Part shown: positions 20,751-31,373 of the stretch, one piece after another
How positions within the stretch are numbered: position 1 is the stretch's first letter
How the letters are laid out: each line of letters opens with the position of its first letter
Origin: Limnephilus marmoratus
Taxonomy: Eukaryota; Arthropoda; Insecta; Trichoptera; Limnephilidae
Direction: 5' to 3'
Length of the DNA: 64,000 nucleotides
NCBI GenBank assembly: GCA_917880885.1
Contig: OU862913.1
Coordinates: 3,224,001-3,288,000 of the forward strand
Translations under genes and position numbers: made by a program
Notes under the pieces: model-generated
Database searches by the model: none
Told to the model about the DNA's origin: nothing
Seen by the model: the letters and a program-made list of their open reading frames with translations, nothing else

Positions 20751-21100
20751 AGAAGGATAATTTATTTATTATATTTATTTATTTATTGCTTCTTCACAAT
20801 TTATGTACATAAATTTTTAGCATGTAATTATTAACCCCACTAGGGTTCGCCTGTATCGGGGTTAATAATTTCACAATTTAATAAAAATAACACACGCAAA
20901 TATCGGTCATGCAAAACAGTTAAGTAAAAGCAAAATCATACAATTTAAAAATAAAATGATAAACAGATAAACAGAGAAAATAATAAAATAAATGATAAAA
21001 ATATATGAATTAAAAACAAAGTGTTGAGAGATCAGACAAAATGTTCTCATTCATTATATCATTAGTTATATAAAATTAAAAAAAAATACATGTCCTTAGG
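20751..21100 (-). mobile_element. 5'-truncated LINE 3' end with stem-loop
   Basis: The plus strand starts with (TTTA)n at 20760, the complement of an (AAAT)n tail. The complement of TTAACCCC...GGGGTTAA near 20833-20872 is the same 3' hairpin seen at 11292-11330. It is therefore a short minus-strand copy of that LINE family or a close relative, with no coding sequence left. Confidence 0.65.
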
Positions 21101-21643
21101 TTTTTTTTTTAAATAGGTGTAAAAAATAAACAATGAAAAAAAAACAAAGATTTATAAGCGATTACATTAGAGCGAATCTTTCTTATGCAATATTAAAATG
21201 TAGGTATATGAAGCACCACGAAGAAAACCGCTTTCGCTCTTTGAGCGTAGTTTTTTGTGGTGTTTTCTGCAGGCCATACCAAAAAGGCTCGCGGGCCGCA
21301 TCAAAAGGCTTCGTAGGCCGCAGGTTGTGGCGGATATTAACGAACTACTCAGAAAACGACTCATTGTTTGAGATACTACTTTAGAATTGTAAAGTGTTAG
21401 CAGCTGGGAACGATGTTTTTCTTTGGGAAACCGGTGTATACTCCAGCTAAACTCATTGACATGGTTTTTAAGAGATTTAAAATTTTATGTTTAAAGTCTG
21501 ATCGCTTGCATTTACAGGTTGAAGTATCTATAATATATAGCTAGCTATAATATTATACAACATTCAATTATCTCGAACCTAAAAGGCCAGAAAAAAGATT
21601 CTATAATTGTCTATGATTTTATTATTGTCTATGTATAACCTAT

Positions 21644-22530
21644 TGTGGCGACACATCATTATTATCTTCGCCATCAAAAGAACATTCGAGAAACATCTCC
21701 TAATATCCGCGCGCATCGGCAAACCTACTTGCCTAGGTACCTTCGTACCTATACTGGCCGCGATGTACTTTCTCGCCTCCCGTGCCAGCCCGACGATAAT
21801 AATATCGCCCCGCCTAGAAAGGTCTCGAGACAGCACCGTACAATATCTGTACCTCGCCGAATATTCTCGTCAACTGCCGAAGTGGCTCGTATTACCTACC
21901 GCGAGGTAGTTACTCTACCGCGGCTATATAAGCAGCCGATCGCTCGCCCGCTGCAGTTCAGTCTCACACTAACAGTCGGCCAACATCTCAGCATGTAACA
22001 GATCTCCGCATAAGTGCTCCTGCATGGCATCGCTACGCATCCAGGGCAGCTTCCTCGAGGTCCACCACCACGTCTCAGCTACAAGGCCCATCGTGTCTTC
22101 AGCTCCTGAGATCAGCTACATCCCGCGACTTATAAGGTTTGACGCACCTTCAGCAAAGGGATCAGCTCACCACTTCATGGCACCCCGAAGCCCACCGTGC
22201 TTCGCTGCCATGGAAACACGCTCCGCCTCGCCAGGACTACCTGCTGGTGGCTCAGCTCACCGAGCCACACACCGTTCATCTCCGCGATTCAAAGCGTCGA
22301 GCAACGGCCTGGAAGATAGGTCATCTCCACCGCTATGGTGTCGAGCAACTCGCTGACCTTCACCGCACCATCTCCATCACATCCGAACGCCTGCAGCATC
22401 ATCTACGGCACTCCGCATTACATCATGTTACCGACCACCGACCATCTGCTACGTAGCCCAATAAACGACTGACTCACCACTTCGATTTGCCGCCTTTTAT
22501 TTCTCTCTACCGATCCGGCCCGCTCCCTCA
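21644..22530 (+). mobile_element. Solo LTR (887 bp) of a Gypsy-like retrotransposon
   Basis: Begins TGTGGCGACA, ends CCGCTCCCTCA, and is flanked by CTAT at 21640-21643 and 22531-22534 (4-bp target duplication). Copy A shows the empty site (CCTATAAATATTG near 4410). A core promoter and a poly(A) signal lie inside. No second LTR or internal region is nearby, so LTR-LTR recombination removed the rest. The 4-bp duplication fits Gypsy better than BEL (5 bp), but the family is not certain. Confidence 0.8.
21925..21962 (+). promoter_or_regulatory. Core promoter of the solo LTR (TATA plus initiator)
   Basis: TATATAAG at 21925-21932 is followed by TCAGT at 21958-21962, the arthropod initiator, with its A 35 bases after the TATA start. 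AATAAA at 22460-22465 would terminate transcripts. Confidence 0.6.
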
Positions 22531-23164
22531 CTATCAATATTGTTGAGACGTGCTTTTTTCACTGCCAAAGTGTCATCGTGTTTAACTGAGTGTAATTCTC
22601 GCAGTTAGTTATTATTCCACGCTTGTGATAGTTATTGGTAAGTACTAATGCTTGTATTCAGTTTAAGCACCGGCGTTTATTTTATTTTGATTTATGAACA
22701 TTGTTTTCTTTTACCCACCTCACTACTCACTAGACAAAGTCTATTATAATATTAATCACGCTCTTCATTTTGGTAGCGGGCGTTATCCAAAATCAAACTG
22801 AACTACCAATGTTTTTTAAATTGGGTAAGGCTTAACTTACGCCAATCGATTCACCTAAATTAGGGAATACTTTTGGTGTTTTGTTTAATAGCCGGTTCAC
22901 ACGGTTCAATTTTAGTTGATCAAGTCGAAACTCGACACTTGAAAGCATATTGACAGGTGTGAACCTTCTTTCAACAAAGTTGAACAAGTTTTTTGTTGAC
23001 CAACTAAAGTTGATAGCCCGTCTACTTTTGACGTTCGAGTATGACCGCGCCATCTTGGTTACCATAGTTACTCGCGGGCACAAGTAGACGTCAAACGTTT
23101 ATGTCAATATTAGACATTCCTAGTTTCTACCGTCATGGAATGGAATCCGTTTCAACGAAAACAT

Positions 23165-23720
23165 ATCTGAAATGGTCGGATGATTTGATGTTCAGATTTA
23201 AGGGGTGTTCAGACATCTAATATAACCGCTAGCAGGTATCTGTTGAACCGCGAGCGCTTATGTTTCGTGGCGTTCACACGGCGCAGATAAAATATTTCTT
23301 CCTATGGTAGGAGAGGGGGTCAGTTGAATTAGCGAGCGGCCACGGAGCGCGCATTTTTTGTACTGAATCTATGGAGTTGACATCTGTCACCCACCGTTCT
23401 TGGCAGCTCAGTAATTAAAATGACCCCCTCTCCTGTTTTCGTCGGAGTGGGGGGCGCTTAACTGTTGGCATATCGCCTCAGGAGCGGTTACGGCGTAAGA
23501 TGTCCATTGTCTATGGTTGAAGTGCGCATAAAGCGCTCAGGTGTGAACGGTCTGAAGGGATTGTATGGAGAGCGATAAGTGGCGTGCTATGATCTTTTAT
23601 ATTTATATGCTCAATGTGAACGAGCTCTTATGCATCCCTGTCTTTGGGATCAAAAGCAAGAAGTGTACAAAAATAGAAATGCCCGTGATACTGCAATAAA
23701 TAATATGTGTTTCATTTACA
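23165..23720 (+). pseudogene. MADF-domain protein fragment, left arm, split by a MITE
   Basis: Before the break the plus strand reads KWSDDLMFRF (about 23168-23200); after it, MHPCLWDQKQEVY and NRNARDTAINNMCF (from 23630). This is the start of a MADF domain, the DNA-binding accessory protein that PIF/Harbinger elements encode beside the transposase. A 427-bp insertion (23201-23627) separates the halves. Only the N-terminal part of the domain remains. Confidence 0.6.
23201..23627. mobile_element. Harbinger-like MITE inserted in the left palindrome arm
   Basis: Flanked by TTA at 23198-23200 and 23628-23630. The ends are loosely inverted (GGGGTGTTCAGACA and the complement of TGTGAACGAGCTC). The right arm of the palindrome has the uninterrupted sequence, which serves as the empty site. 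It has no coding capacity. Confidence 0.65.
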
Positions 23721-24038
23721 CTAGGTACCTACCCAATATATTATGATAATGACAGAAAATAGCGGTAAATATTCAGAGACATGCGTCACCATTAATACGC
23801 ATAAATTAAAAGAAAAAACAATTTGTACAAATCTAATAACAATAACAACCGATAACTACCTATGTCAAACTTTGACTTTTGGCGTTGTCGTTTTTAGGTT
23901 ATGGTAAAGCTAACTTTAACGAAATATGCATTATTTCCTTGCTTCTCCGGTTACTGTAGTAAGTAGTAATTATTATTTATTTTAACATCTCTGAAAAATT
24001 TTATCGCCAATTTTGGAAAGCAGCTCATCAAATTGTTT

Positions 24039-24263
24039 TTATGTCATCCTCAAGTGATTTCTATATCCTTCGGAGTCTTCTAGGGCCATCTCTTTCAAAA
24101 TTGTGTTGGATGCGCTTAATTCACTCCTTCTCATGATCCATTTTCTCGCCCAAATACGACGTTTTTTATGCTTTTCCATAATCTCGGGCTCGTCTCGCAG
24201 AACATCAGAAGTTAGAGAGACGCACGCACTGACAATTTCAGTTGACGCCATCTTGAATGTCAA
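24039..24263 (-). pseudogene. PIF/Harbinger transposase N-terminal fragment
   Basis: The 74-aa minus-strand frame starts close to the inner terminal repeat. It reads KKRRIWARKWIMRRSELSAS, then NTILKEMALEDSEGYRNHLRM. The aromatic/basic block followed by a LxxELxLED-xxxx-YxxxLRM block is the N-terminal signature of insect Harbinger (HARBI1-like) nucleases. The catalytic DDE core is missing. A decayed inverted copy lies at about 24480-24700 in the other arm. Confidence 0.6.
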
Positions 24264-24898
24264 ATTCGGTTCTACTTAAATTGAAACGTGTGAACATAAT
24301 CGTATTCAACTTTTTACGTTAAATAAAAGTGGATCAACAACAATCGAAACATCTGAACGCGCCTTAATGGGGCGTTCAGACGTTTCAATTTTTGTTGATC
24401 CACTTTTATTTAACGTAAAAAGTTGAATACGATTATGTTCACACGTTTCAATTTAAGTAGAACCGAATTTGATATCCAAGATGGCGACAACTGAAATTGT
24501 CTGAATTGTCAGTGCGTGCGTCTCTCTAACTTCTGATGTTTTGCCAGATGAGCTCGAGATTATGAAAAAGCACAAAAAACGTCGTACGTGGGCGAGAAAA
24601 TTGATCATGAATTAGGCGCATCCAACACAATTTTGAAAGAGATGGAACTAGAAGACTCCGAAGGATATGGATGACAGAAAAACAATTTGATGAGCTGCTT
24701 TCCAAAATTGGCGATAAAATTTTTCAGAGATGTTTAAATTAATAATAATTACTACTAACTACAATAACCGGAGAAGCAAGGAAATAATCCATATTTCGTT
24801 AAAATTAGCTTTACCATAACCTAAAAACAACAACGCCAAACGTCATAGTTTGACATAGGTAGTTATTGTTATTAGATTTGTACAAAGTTTTTTTTCTT

Positions 24899-25108
24899 TT
24901 AATTTATGCGTATTAATGGTGACGCGTGCTCTGAATATTTACCGTTATTTTTTGTCATTATATCATAATATATTGGGTAGGTAGTGTCAATGAAACACAT
25001 ATTATTTATTGCAGTATCACGGGCATTTCTATTTGTGTACACTTCTTGCTTTTGATCCCAAAGACAGGGATGCATAAATCTGAACATCAAATCATCCGAC
25101 CATTTCAA
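24899..25108 (-). pseudogene. MADF-domain protein fragment, right arm
   Basis: The frame reads MKWSDDLMFRFMHPCLWDQK and then NRNARDTAINNMCF, uninterrupted, and is the mirror copy of the left-arm fragment. The MADF signature (W near the start, CLW, N-x-R-A) is visible for about 45 residues; the rest is unrelated. Confidence 0.6.
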
Positions 25109-25729
25109 ATATTTTTCGTTGAAACGGATTCCATGACGGTAGAACTAGGAATGTCTAACGAATATGGACATAAATGTTTGACGTCTAGTTGTGCACGCGA
25201 GCAACTATGGTAACCAAGATGGCGCGATCATACTTGAACGTCAAAAGTGGACGGGCTATCAACTTTAGCTAGTCAACAAAAAACTTGTTCAACTTAGTTG
25301 AAAGAAGGTTCACACCTGTCAATATGCTTTCAAGTGTCGAGTTGATCAACTAAAGTTGAACCGTGTGAACCGGCTATAAGGGAAATTGAAATTGTCAATC
25401 AGACGTCTACCCTTTTCAATATATGTGTTTCGATAGCATTTAAAACATCCATAACCAATATTCGGCTAAAAGCGATATTGCTAACCCAATAAAGGGTTTA
25501 TGTTTACATGTTTAACTTTAGATATGGATTTACAAGTTAACCAATGATTGATTACGATTCTCTCAATTGATTTTAAATGTCAACTCCAATGTCGAGGTAG
25601 TAACAATTCCTTATTTCCGAATATGCGTTATGCATACGATAAACATTGTTTTAACAGAATATTCCGACAAAACAAAATATTCAAAGGTCACTCAAATTAC
25701 AGTTCTGTTAAAACAATATTCTATTTCGG

Positions 25730-25800
25730 GTAAGTATATTTGTTTGGGCGTGAAACAATCACCTGCCGCTACCACAGCAGTGCCATAGATCTAAAAAATC
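25730..25800 (+). pseudogene. Relic extra first exon (copy B)
   Basis: Counterpart of 5646-5760. The acceptor has decayed further (TTCGG in place of TTCAG), the start codon site again reads ATA (GTGCCATAGATCT), and the exon is cut by an insert at 25802. Both copies share the ATA, so the exon was dead before the segmental duplication. Confidence 0.55.
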
Positions 25801-25801
25801 C

Positions 25802-26397
25802 CTATTATTTATGCATTAAACTGCTTACTCGTTAATACGGAATACTTTTTATCCAAACAGTTAGATTTAGCTTTATTATTACGAAAAGTGAGTATTTATG
25901 TCGGGGGAGACCAAAAAACATGCAAAAAATATGCATTTAACATTTTAATTTTGTTAAAATTAATTCACTCGCGCGGTAACGCCATGTTTATTCAACGTTT
26001 TTATTCTAACATTTCATAGACATTTCATCAATGCTGCCAATCATAGAAAAAATATTTTTGCGTAAAACAAAGTGAATGCATCATTGACAAGTTTGTACCT
26101 GTATTCATAACAGTAGAACGTGGAAAGAAATGTATTAAAATAATTACACAAACCCACTAGACAAACCCTGCTTTGCCAAACAAACCATTCAAAACCTGCG
26201 ATGTTTTTTAAAATAATGATGATATGCGAGTTAATGAGAGAATTTACTTTATAAGATTGGTACTTTCGACAAATGTCATATTTAATTGTCTATTGTCTAT
26301 TAGTTAACAAAGGAACATTCCGTATTATCCGTGCATCAAACTTCGACAACACGAACGTTCCGTATTATCCGTGAGGTGGACTAACTGCAATATTACC
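25802..26397. mobile_element. Unclassified 596-bp insertion relative to copy A
   Basis: Copy A is continuous here (AAAATCCATAAACT near 5715). In copy B the motif AAATCC is present on both sides (25796-25801 and 26398-26403), consistent with a 6-bp target duplication. No inverted ends or protein motifs are recognised. Near the right end the motif (T/G)TTCCGTATTATCCGTG occurs twice. Confidence 0.55.
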
Positions 26398-26505
26398 AAA
26401 TCCATAAACTGTTTCTATCAAGACGGAACCGGGAACAAATTTGTACAGAAAATTATTAACAATCCAAATTAGTTGAATGAATTTTGAAATTTAATCATAA
26501 TTGTT

Positions 26506-26765
26506 TCAAAATTACTAGAGTGAAATAGAAACAGTCTGCGGTTAATGGTACTGACAGACATGTGCATTAGTAGCGTGCTCTCTTACTACTACTTATAGTG
26601 AAACAGAAACTAAATATATGGCAGACTGGGATTGCACTACCCTCCCAGCCCTGCTGGAATAAAAACTTAAATAAAAAAATAAAAAAAAATAAAAAAATAA
26701 ATGAACGTTCAAAGTCCATAGTCAGTAATAAAATGTACAGGTAAAGTAACACGAGAAGGTTCACG
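26506..26765 (+). repeat. Retroposon 3' end with hairpin and A-rich tail
   Basis: Copy A lacks this material. GCAGACTGGGA...TCCCAGCCCTGC (about 26621-26656) forms a stem followed by AATAAAAAC and a long (AATAAA)n-like tail to about 26700. It resembles a LINE or SINE 3' end, but no coding part is seen. Confidence 0.4.
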
Positions 26766-26826
26766 ACTTAAAATAAACAAAACGTTCTTATATCTTCCGG
26801 ACTGAATTCAAGTGTCTTCAAGTCTG

Positions 26827-27110
26827 TTGCACTGGACATCTCCAAGGCCTTTGACCGGGTTTGGCACCGAGGACTTGTCAACAAACTGCATTCTAACGGA
26901 CTTCCCGCATCCTTGTGTACGTGGATTGCCAACTTCTTGAGGGAGAGGTCGATTTAGACGGTAGTCGATTGTTTCACCTCTTCCTCACACTCGATAAATG
27001 CTGGCGTCCCGCAGGGATCGGTTCTGTCTCCGACTTTGTTTTTGTTGCACATCAACGACCTTTTGTCATGTGCACCAATTCACTGTTACGCGGATGACAG
27101 TACAGTTTTT
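26827..27110 (+). pseudogene. LINE RT core fragment
   Basis: Reads ALDISKAFDRVWHRG near 26829, GVPQGSVLSPTLFLLHINDL from about 27004 and the catalytic CYADDST near 27085. A frame change and a TAG codon (near 26955) lie between them. This is a LINE RT active-site region, inactive here. Confidence 0.65.
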
Positions 27111-27299
27111 TTAATTTATTTTTTTTTATTTTTTTATTGGCAATGCTTATTAAAAATACATATAAAGTTACAACAGTTTAATAAGGTTAACAAAAAAATA
27201 AAAATAAAATTGCCTTTCCTCACCATAAAGAGACAAGTCGCTTTTTGTTTGACAAGCCCCCAAAGAGCTCACAAACTCCAATAGCTCGTAGGGCTTTGA

Positions 27300-28071
27300 A
27301 GCAAAGAATGGACGGTTACCTAGTGTTTTCTCTTGGGGTAAAAAAAATCTCGTTGAATTTAATGTTTCAAAGACCCAATCTTGTCTGATTACGTCTAAAA
27401 GGGATCGAAATGAAAATCTAGTCTCTTTCAACGGAAGCAATCTTCCGAACAGGCCCTCCATTGATATGCTTGGTGTAACCCTAAGTGACCAGCTCAGGTA
27501 TGGGGGCTCCATCGAAGCCAGAGTAAAGTTAGCCTCCCAAAAACTGGGCGTACTGTACAGGGCCCGCAGATACTTTAATAGTACACAACTGCTAACCTTG
27601 TACAAATCACAAGTACGCCCCACGGTTGAATTTGGCAGCCATCTCTGGTCTACTGCTCCAAAATACCTGAAAAATACCCTCGACTCTGTGCAGAAACGGG
27701 CTGTCCGTTTGATAGATTCTTCCATCTTAACAAACGGATTGCAATCTTTAGGGCACAGGCGTTGGGTGGGAATGCTATCCTTGTTCTACCGGTATTACAA
27801 TGGAAGATGCTCCGAGGAACTAGCATCATTGATCCCTTCGGCACCGGTGCATAGTCGGGAAACACGCCAAACGCGTGCCCAACATTTGTACACGGTTGAC
27901 ATTTGTCACATGAGAACGGGTCGTTTCTTCGACTCGTTCTTGTGTTCAACAGCTCGGCTATGGAATGATTTGTCGGCCTCTGTGTTTCCTCCTTTCTACA
28001 ACATGGGTCTCTTCAAGACCAATGTTCATTCCTTCCTCTCCTCAAAAAGACCCTCCACACAGCATCCCTGA
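27300..28071 (+). pseudogene. LINE RT C-terminal region
   Basis: The open frame 27466-28071 (201 aa) covers the part after the RT core: MLGVTLSDQLRYGGSIEARV, LTLYKSQVRPTVEFGSHLWS, SLGHRRWVGMLSLFYRYYNG and TARLWNDLSASVFPP. The upstream piece 27300-27465 (VEFNVSKTQSCLI-like) is in the same frame apart from lesions. The ending near CCATCCC coincides with the 3' hairpin, so the coding end and 3' end nearly touch. Confidence 0.7.
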
Positions 28072-28440
28072 TGACATAGGCCCTCAGGGAAATTATTTTC
28101 CTCAGGGCCTCCTGTGTGGAGTTAATGTTTAAAAAAAAAGGATTAAATAAAAATGTTTATGTGTTTAAAAATACCTACAAGTGATCCGGTAACTCATATT
28201 ACATACCTATATATTTCAGAATCAAGAAAATTCTTAGGCAGGTTTTATCTGATGATAATTAATAAAGCGGAAACCAATTTATATTTAAATAATATCTATT
28301 TGATTTTTACCCCCGGCTGGGATTTTACATATTTATTTTTTTTTAAGACAAAAAATATCTAAATGTGCACATCAACATAAAACAACATACTTTTTACAAT
28401 ACAATGTAGGTACATGTTACATCGGTTAATTTTTATTTGT

Positions 28441-28790
28441 AACTAGCTTCCCCGGCCACGCGTTGCTGTGGCTAACGAAACACAACCTCATCTACTGGAT
28501 GATTACCCAACCTTTATAACCGCTGCCATCTGTTAATTTACATACAAATCAAATCCACACCGACCGCTTGCCAACCCGCTCATTCACCACATGTAGACAT
28601 TCTCCTTTATTTATTATATATTTCAACCAATTTACACAAAACCTTGACAAATTATTTACCTTAACCTTTCTCATAAATCTATCTATTGGTGAAAACCGCA
28701 TAAAAATCCGATCATTAATTTTTTGGGTTTATCACGAACAGACAGACAGATGCGTCGGAGGACTTTAATTTATAATATGTAGAGATTAAA
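28441..28790. repeat. Dispersed repeat with a TTTATAATATGTAGAGAT end
   Basis: Begins AACTAGCTTCCCCGGCCACG, passes GTTTATCACGAACAGACAGA, and ends TTATAATATGTAGAGATTAA. These are the hallmarks, from memory, of a very abundant lepidopteran interspersed repeat. No coding capacity is seen. Confidence 0.5.
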
Positions 28791-29767
28791 AAAAACATTT
28801 GACAGTTAACGGAAAATACGTAGATACACATATTTATTTAATTAACACGAAATTTATTCCGTGTTAAGACGTAGTAGTAGTTCAAGTGCTACATATCATA
28901 TTTGACAATAAATAAGATGACAAATAATTTAACGCAATTAAACAAACATAAGATTGACGCAAAAAATAATAGTTGATTAATTAATTGTAAAAACCTACAA
29001 ATTAATATTTCAACACATAGGTGAAACACGAAAAAGTTGATTGCTTCTAGGTTAAAGACATTCCTTTAACAAAAATATGTATCAAACAAATAATTGAAAT
29101 TGCACACATCATCCTCGTCACTGTCGGTATTTGAGTAATTGACTCGTGTGCCTTCTTTGATGAAATCCTTATTTTATAGTCGTTCTGCATAAATTATACA
29201 ATTTTTCCAATCCTAAATCGAAACCACATCTATAGCAGCATACACAAGGTTTTCGACATCCGAGATTTTGAAAGAATTGTTATTTTTTGCAATTTCTTGT
29301 TTCACTGATATTAGATCACACAATATGTGATTATAATCACACCGATTAAATAAACGGAGTCAAAATGACATTAATAAAGTTTATTAAATCGAAAATAACG
29401 TAATGCCAGTCCATTACTTATGAAGTCAATACACTACTTATTACTAAATGTAGAATCATTCATTGTTTGCTTTTGTAGTAGCGTGATATAAACAGCAATG
29501 GAATTTATAAAGGATTTAGTGGCCTAATTCACGGGAATAACCGCCACTAGAATTTTTAAAATTGATTTAGAATCCAGTTTAATGTAATTCCGAAAATCGG
29601 AATTTTAGATGGTCGAATGAATAATAAGAAATGAAAAATCTAAATATTAATAATATAATGGTAGAGTGTCTTTCGAGTTGGGGTTTTTCGAAAATTTTAC
29701 TGTACGTTAATCCCCGTGTGAAATTTTGGGAGTGCACTTGGTATCTGTTCGACTATAATAAGCTAAT
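28791..29767. other. AT-rich stretch, no gene seen
   Basis: Lies between the dispersed repeat and the shared segment at 29768. It is absent from copy A, so it arrived with or after the neighbouring insertions. The short open frame at 29631-29843 crosses the border and is not credible. Confidence 0.45.
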
Positions 29768-31169
29768 GCTACCTTTTAGCATGTGTGTAACCCTCAAACG
29801 AACATGGCACCGGATTCGCGGGGGCACACATGCTCATAAATGAGCATACTCGTTTATGAGCATGTGTGTTAGTACCTACCATAATATAATGATTGTATCT
29901 ACTGGAACTTTCTTCTTCTTATCCCATAAATTTGATAATGCAGACGTCAGTCATTTATTTATTTATTTATTAGTAAGGGACAAACAGCTTATACATAAAA
30001 CATAAAGATAAAAATATACATTGTCAAATCGAGTCAAGCCAAAAAAGTCTCCTATGTTAAAGTTGATTGGAGATAGAGTTTTATTACATATTAAAATTAA
30101 TTTGTGGTGAGGAGGAGAGGAAGGGGAATAAAGGAGGAGGATAGGAGATGCTCCGGATACTTTTCACACTCGTATTAATTTTCGATCGTACGTGTTACTT
30201 CTAGTCGATATTTCTGTAGTGTATGGCTAAAAATGTCTATATTTTGAAATTTTGTGTTATATTGCGCACATATACGGGGAATTGTTGAATTTTTTCTAAT
30301 GTTAGTTCTACATATAGGCAAATGAAACAAATGGAATTGCCGAGTTGATCTTGACGGAACATGAATATTTATTAAGTTGGTTAGCTCTGGAGAGTCCAGG
30401 CCATTATTAACAATTTTAAATAATAAAGTTTGGTAAAAAATTAAACGTCTTGTATAAAGGGAGTTGAAATTGTGGTAATTAATAGATTCGTTGTAATTTA
30501 AGAAGTGTAATTTTTGTTTATAATTTATGTGGTTAAAATTTTTTTTTTAGATTTTTTCGATTCTATCAATGTGAGCTTGGTAGAAAGGAGTCCAGATCGG
30601 TGTGCAGTGTTCTAAGTGGGGACGGATGATGGCTGTGTAAAGGGAATATAGAGTCTTAAGGTTGCGAAAAGGTTTCGTTATTCGAATAATAAATCCTAGC
30701 ATTTTGTTGGCCTTGTTGATGATTTCATCAGTGTGTTGTATAAAATTTAATTTAACATCCAGTAATACCCCAAGGTCCCTGATAGATTCTACTTCTTTGA
30801 TAAGTGTCCCATTTAATCTATACTTAAAAGGAATTTTATTTTTATTACGTGTAAATGATAATTTTTTTGCATTTTGAGGTATTTACTACCAGTTTGTTTG
30901 AATCACAGTAGATAAAAAGTCGATTGAGGTCCGCTTGAAGTTTAATGCAATATTCGATTGATTTGATAACTAGGTATATTTTTTTATCGTCTGCATAAGC
31001 TAGGTAATTGGCGTGTAAAAAACATTTGTGAATATCATATATATACACATTAAATAATAATGGCCCTAAATGAGAACCTTGAGGTACACCGTAGGACACT
31101 GAAAAGAAGCTGGACTTAGTTCCCTCAACTGATACACATTGAAGTCTACTCCGAAGGTATGAAGTAAGC

Positions 31170-31373
31170 GGTTCCATGCCAACTCATAATGAAACCAACT
31201 CAGAAACACCTCTGAAAGGTCATTAAAAGCTATTAAAACATAATTTTAAAATAGCCGGTAACCCTAACCTAACTTAACCTATTCAACCAATTTTTTAATA
31301 TTTTTTATAATCACTTTTAATGTCCTTTCTGAGGTACTTCTGAGTTGGTTTCATTCTGAGTTGTCTGGTCACC
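31170..31373. mobile_element. 204-bp MITE with 9-bp target duplication
   Basis: The terminal inverted repeats are about 60 bp (GGTTCCATGCCAACTCATAA at the left; the complement of ACTCTGAGTTGTCTGGTCACC-type sequence at the right, sharing AATGAAACCAACTCAGAA). The flanks are GAAGTAAGC at 31161-31169 and 31374-31382, an exact 9-bp duplication. Nine bases with GG ends suggests a Mutator-like element; Merlin (8-9) is the alternative. It lies inside the LINE RT frame. Confidence 0.85.

Larger units (their letters stand above)
22889..25376. mobile_element. Head-to-head PIF/Harbinger palindrome
   Basis: The outer ends TAGCCGGTTCACACGGTTCAA at 22889 (first 20 bases identical in the complement ending 25376) are flanked by TAA on both sides (22886-22888, 25377-25379). 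A second pair of ends meets at the centre: TCTGAACGCGCC ending 24363, TTA, then GGGGCGTTCAGACG from about 24369. The arms are inverted copies over about 1 kb. TWA target sites and the two encoded fragments (MADF protein and Harbinger-type nuclease N-terminus) place it in PIF/Harbinger. It looks like two internally deleted elements in inverted orientation. Confidence 0.75.
26800..28140 (+). mobile_element. 5'-truncated LINE ending in a large 3' hairpin
   Basis: RT-coding sequence from about 26827, broken near 27110, resuming about 27300-28071. Then CTCCACACAG...CTGTGTGGAG and the nested AGGCCCTCAGGG...CCTCAGGGCCT hairpin, and poly(A) at 28139. Part of the break (about 27113-27230) looks like a short AT-rich insertion. 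The hairpin end is the one used by the SINE-like family. Confidence 0.7.
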
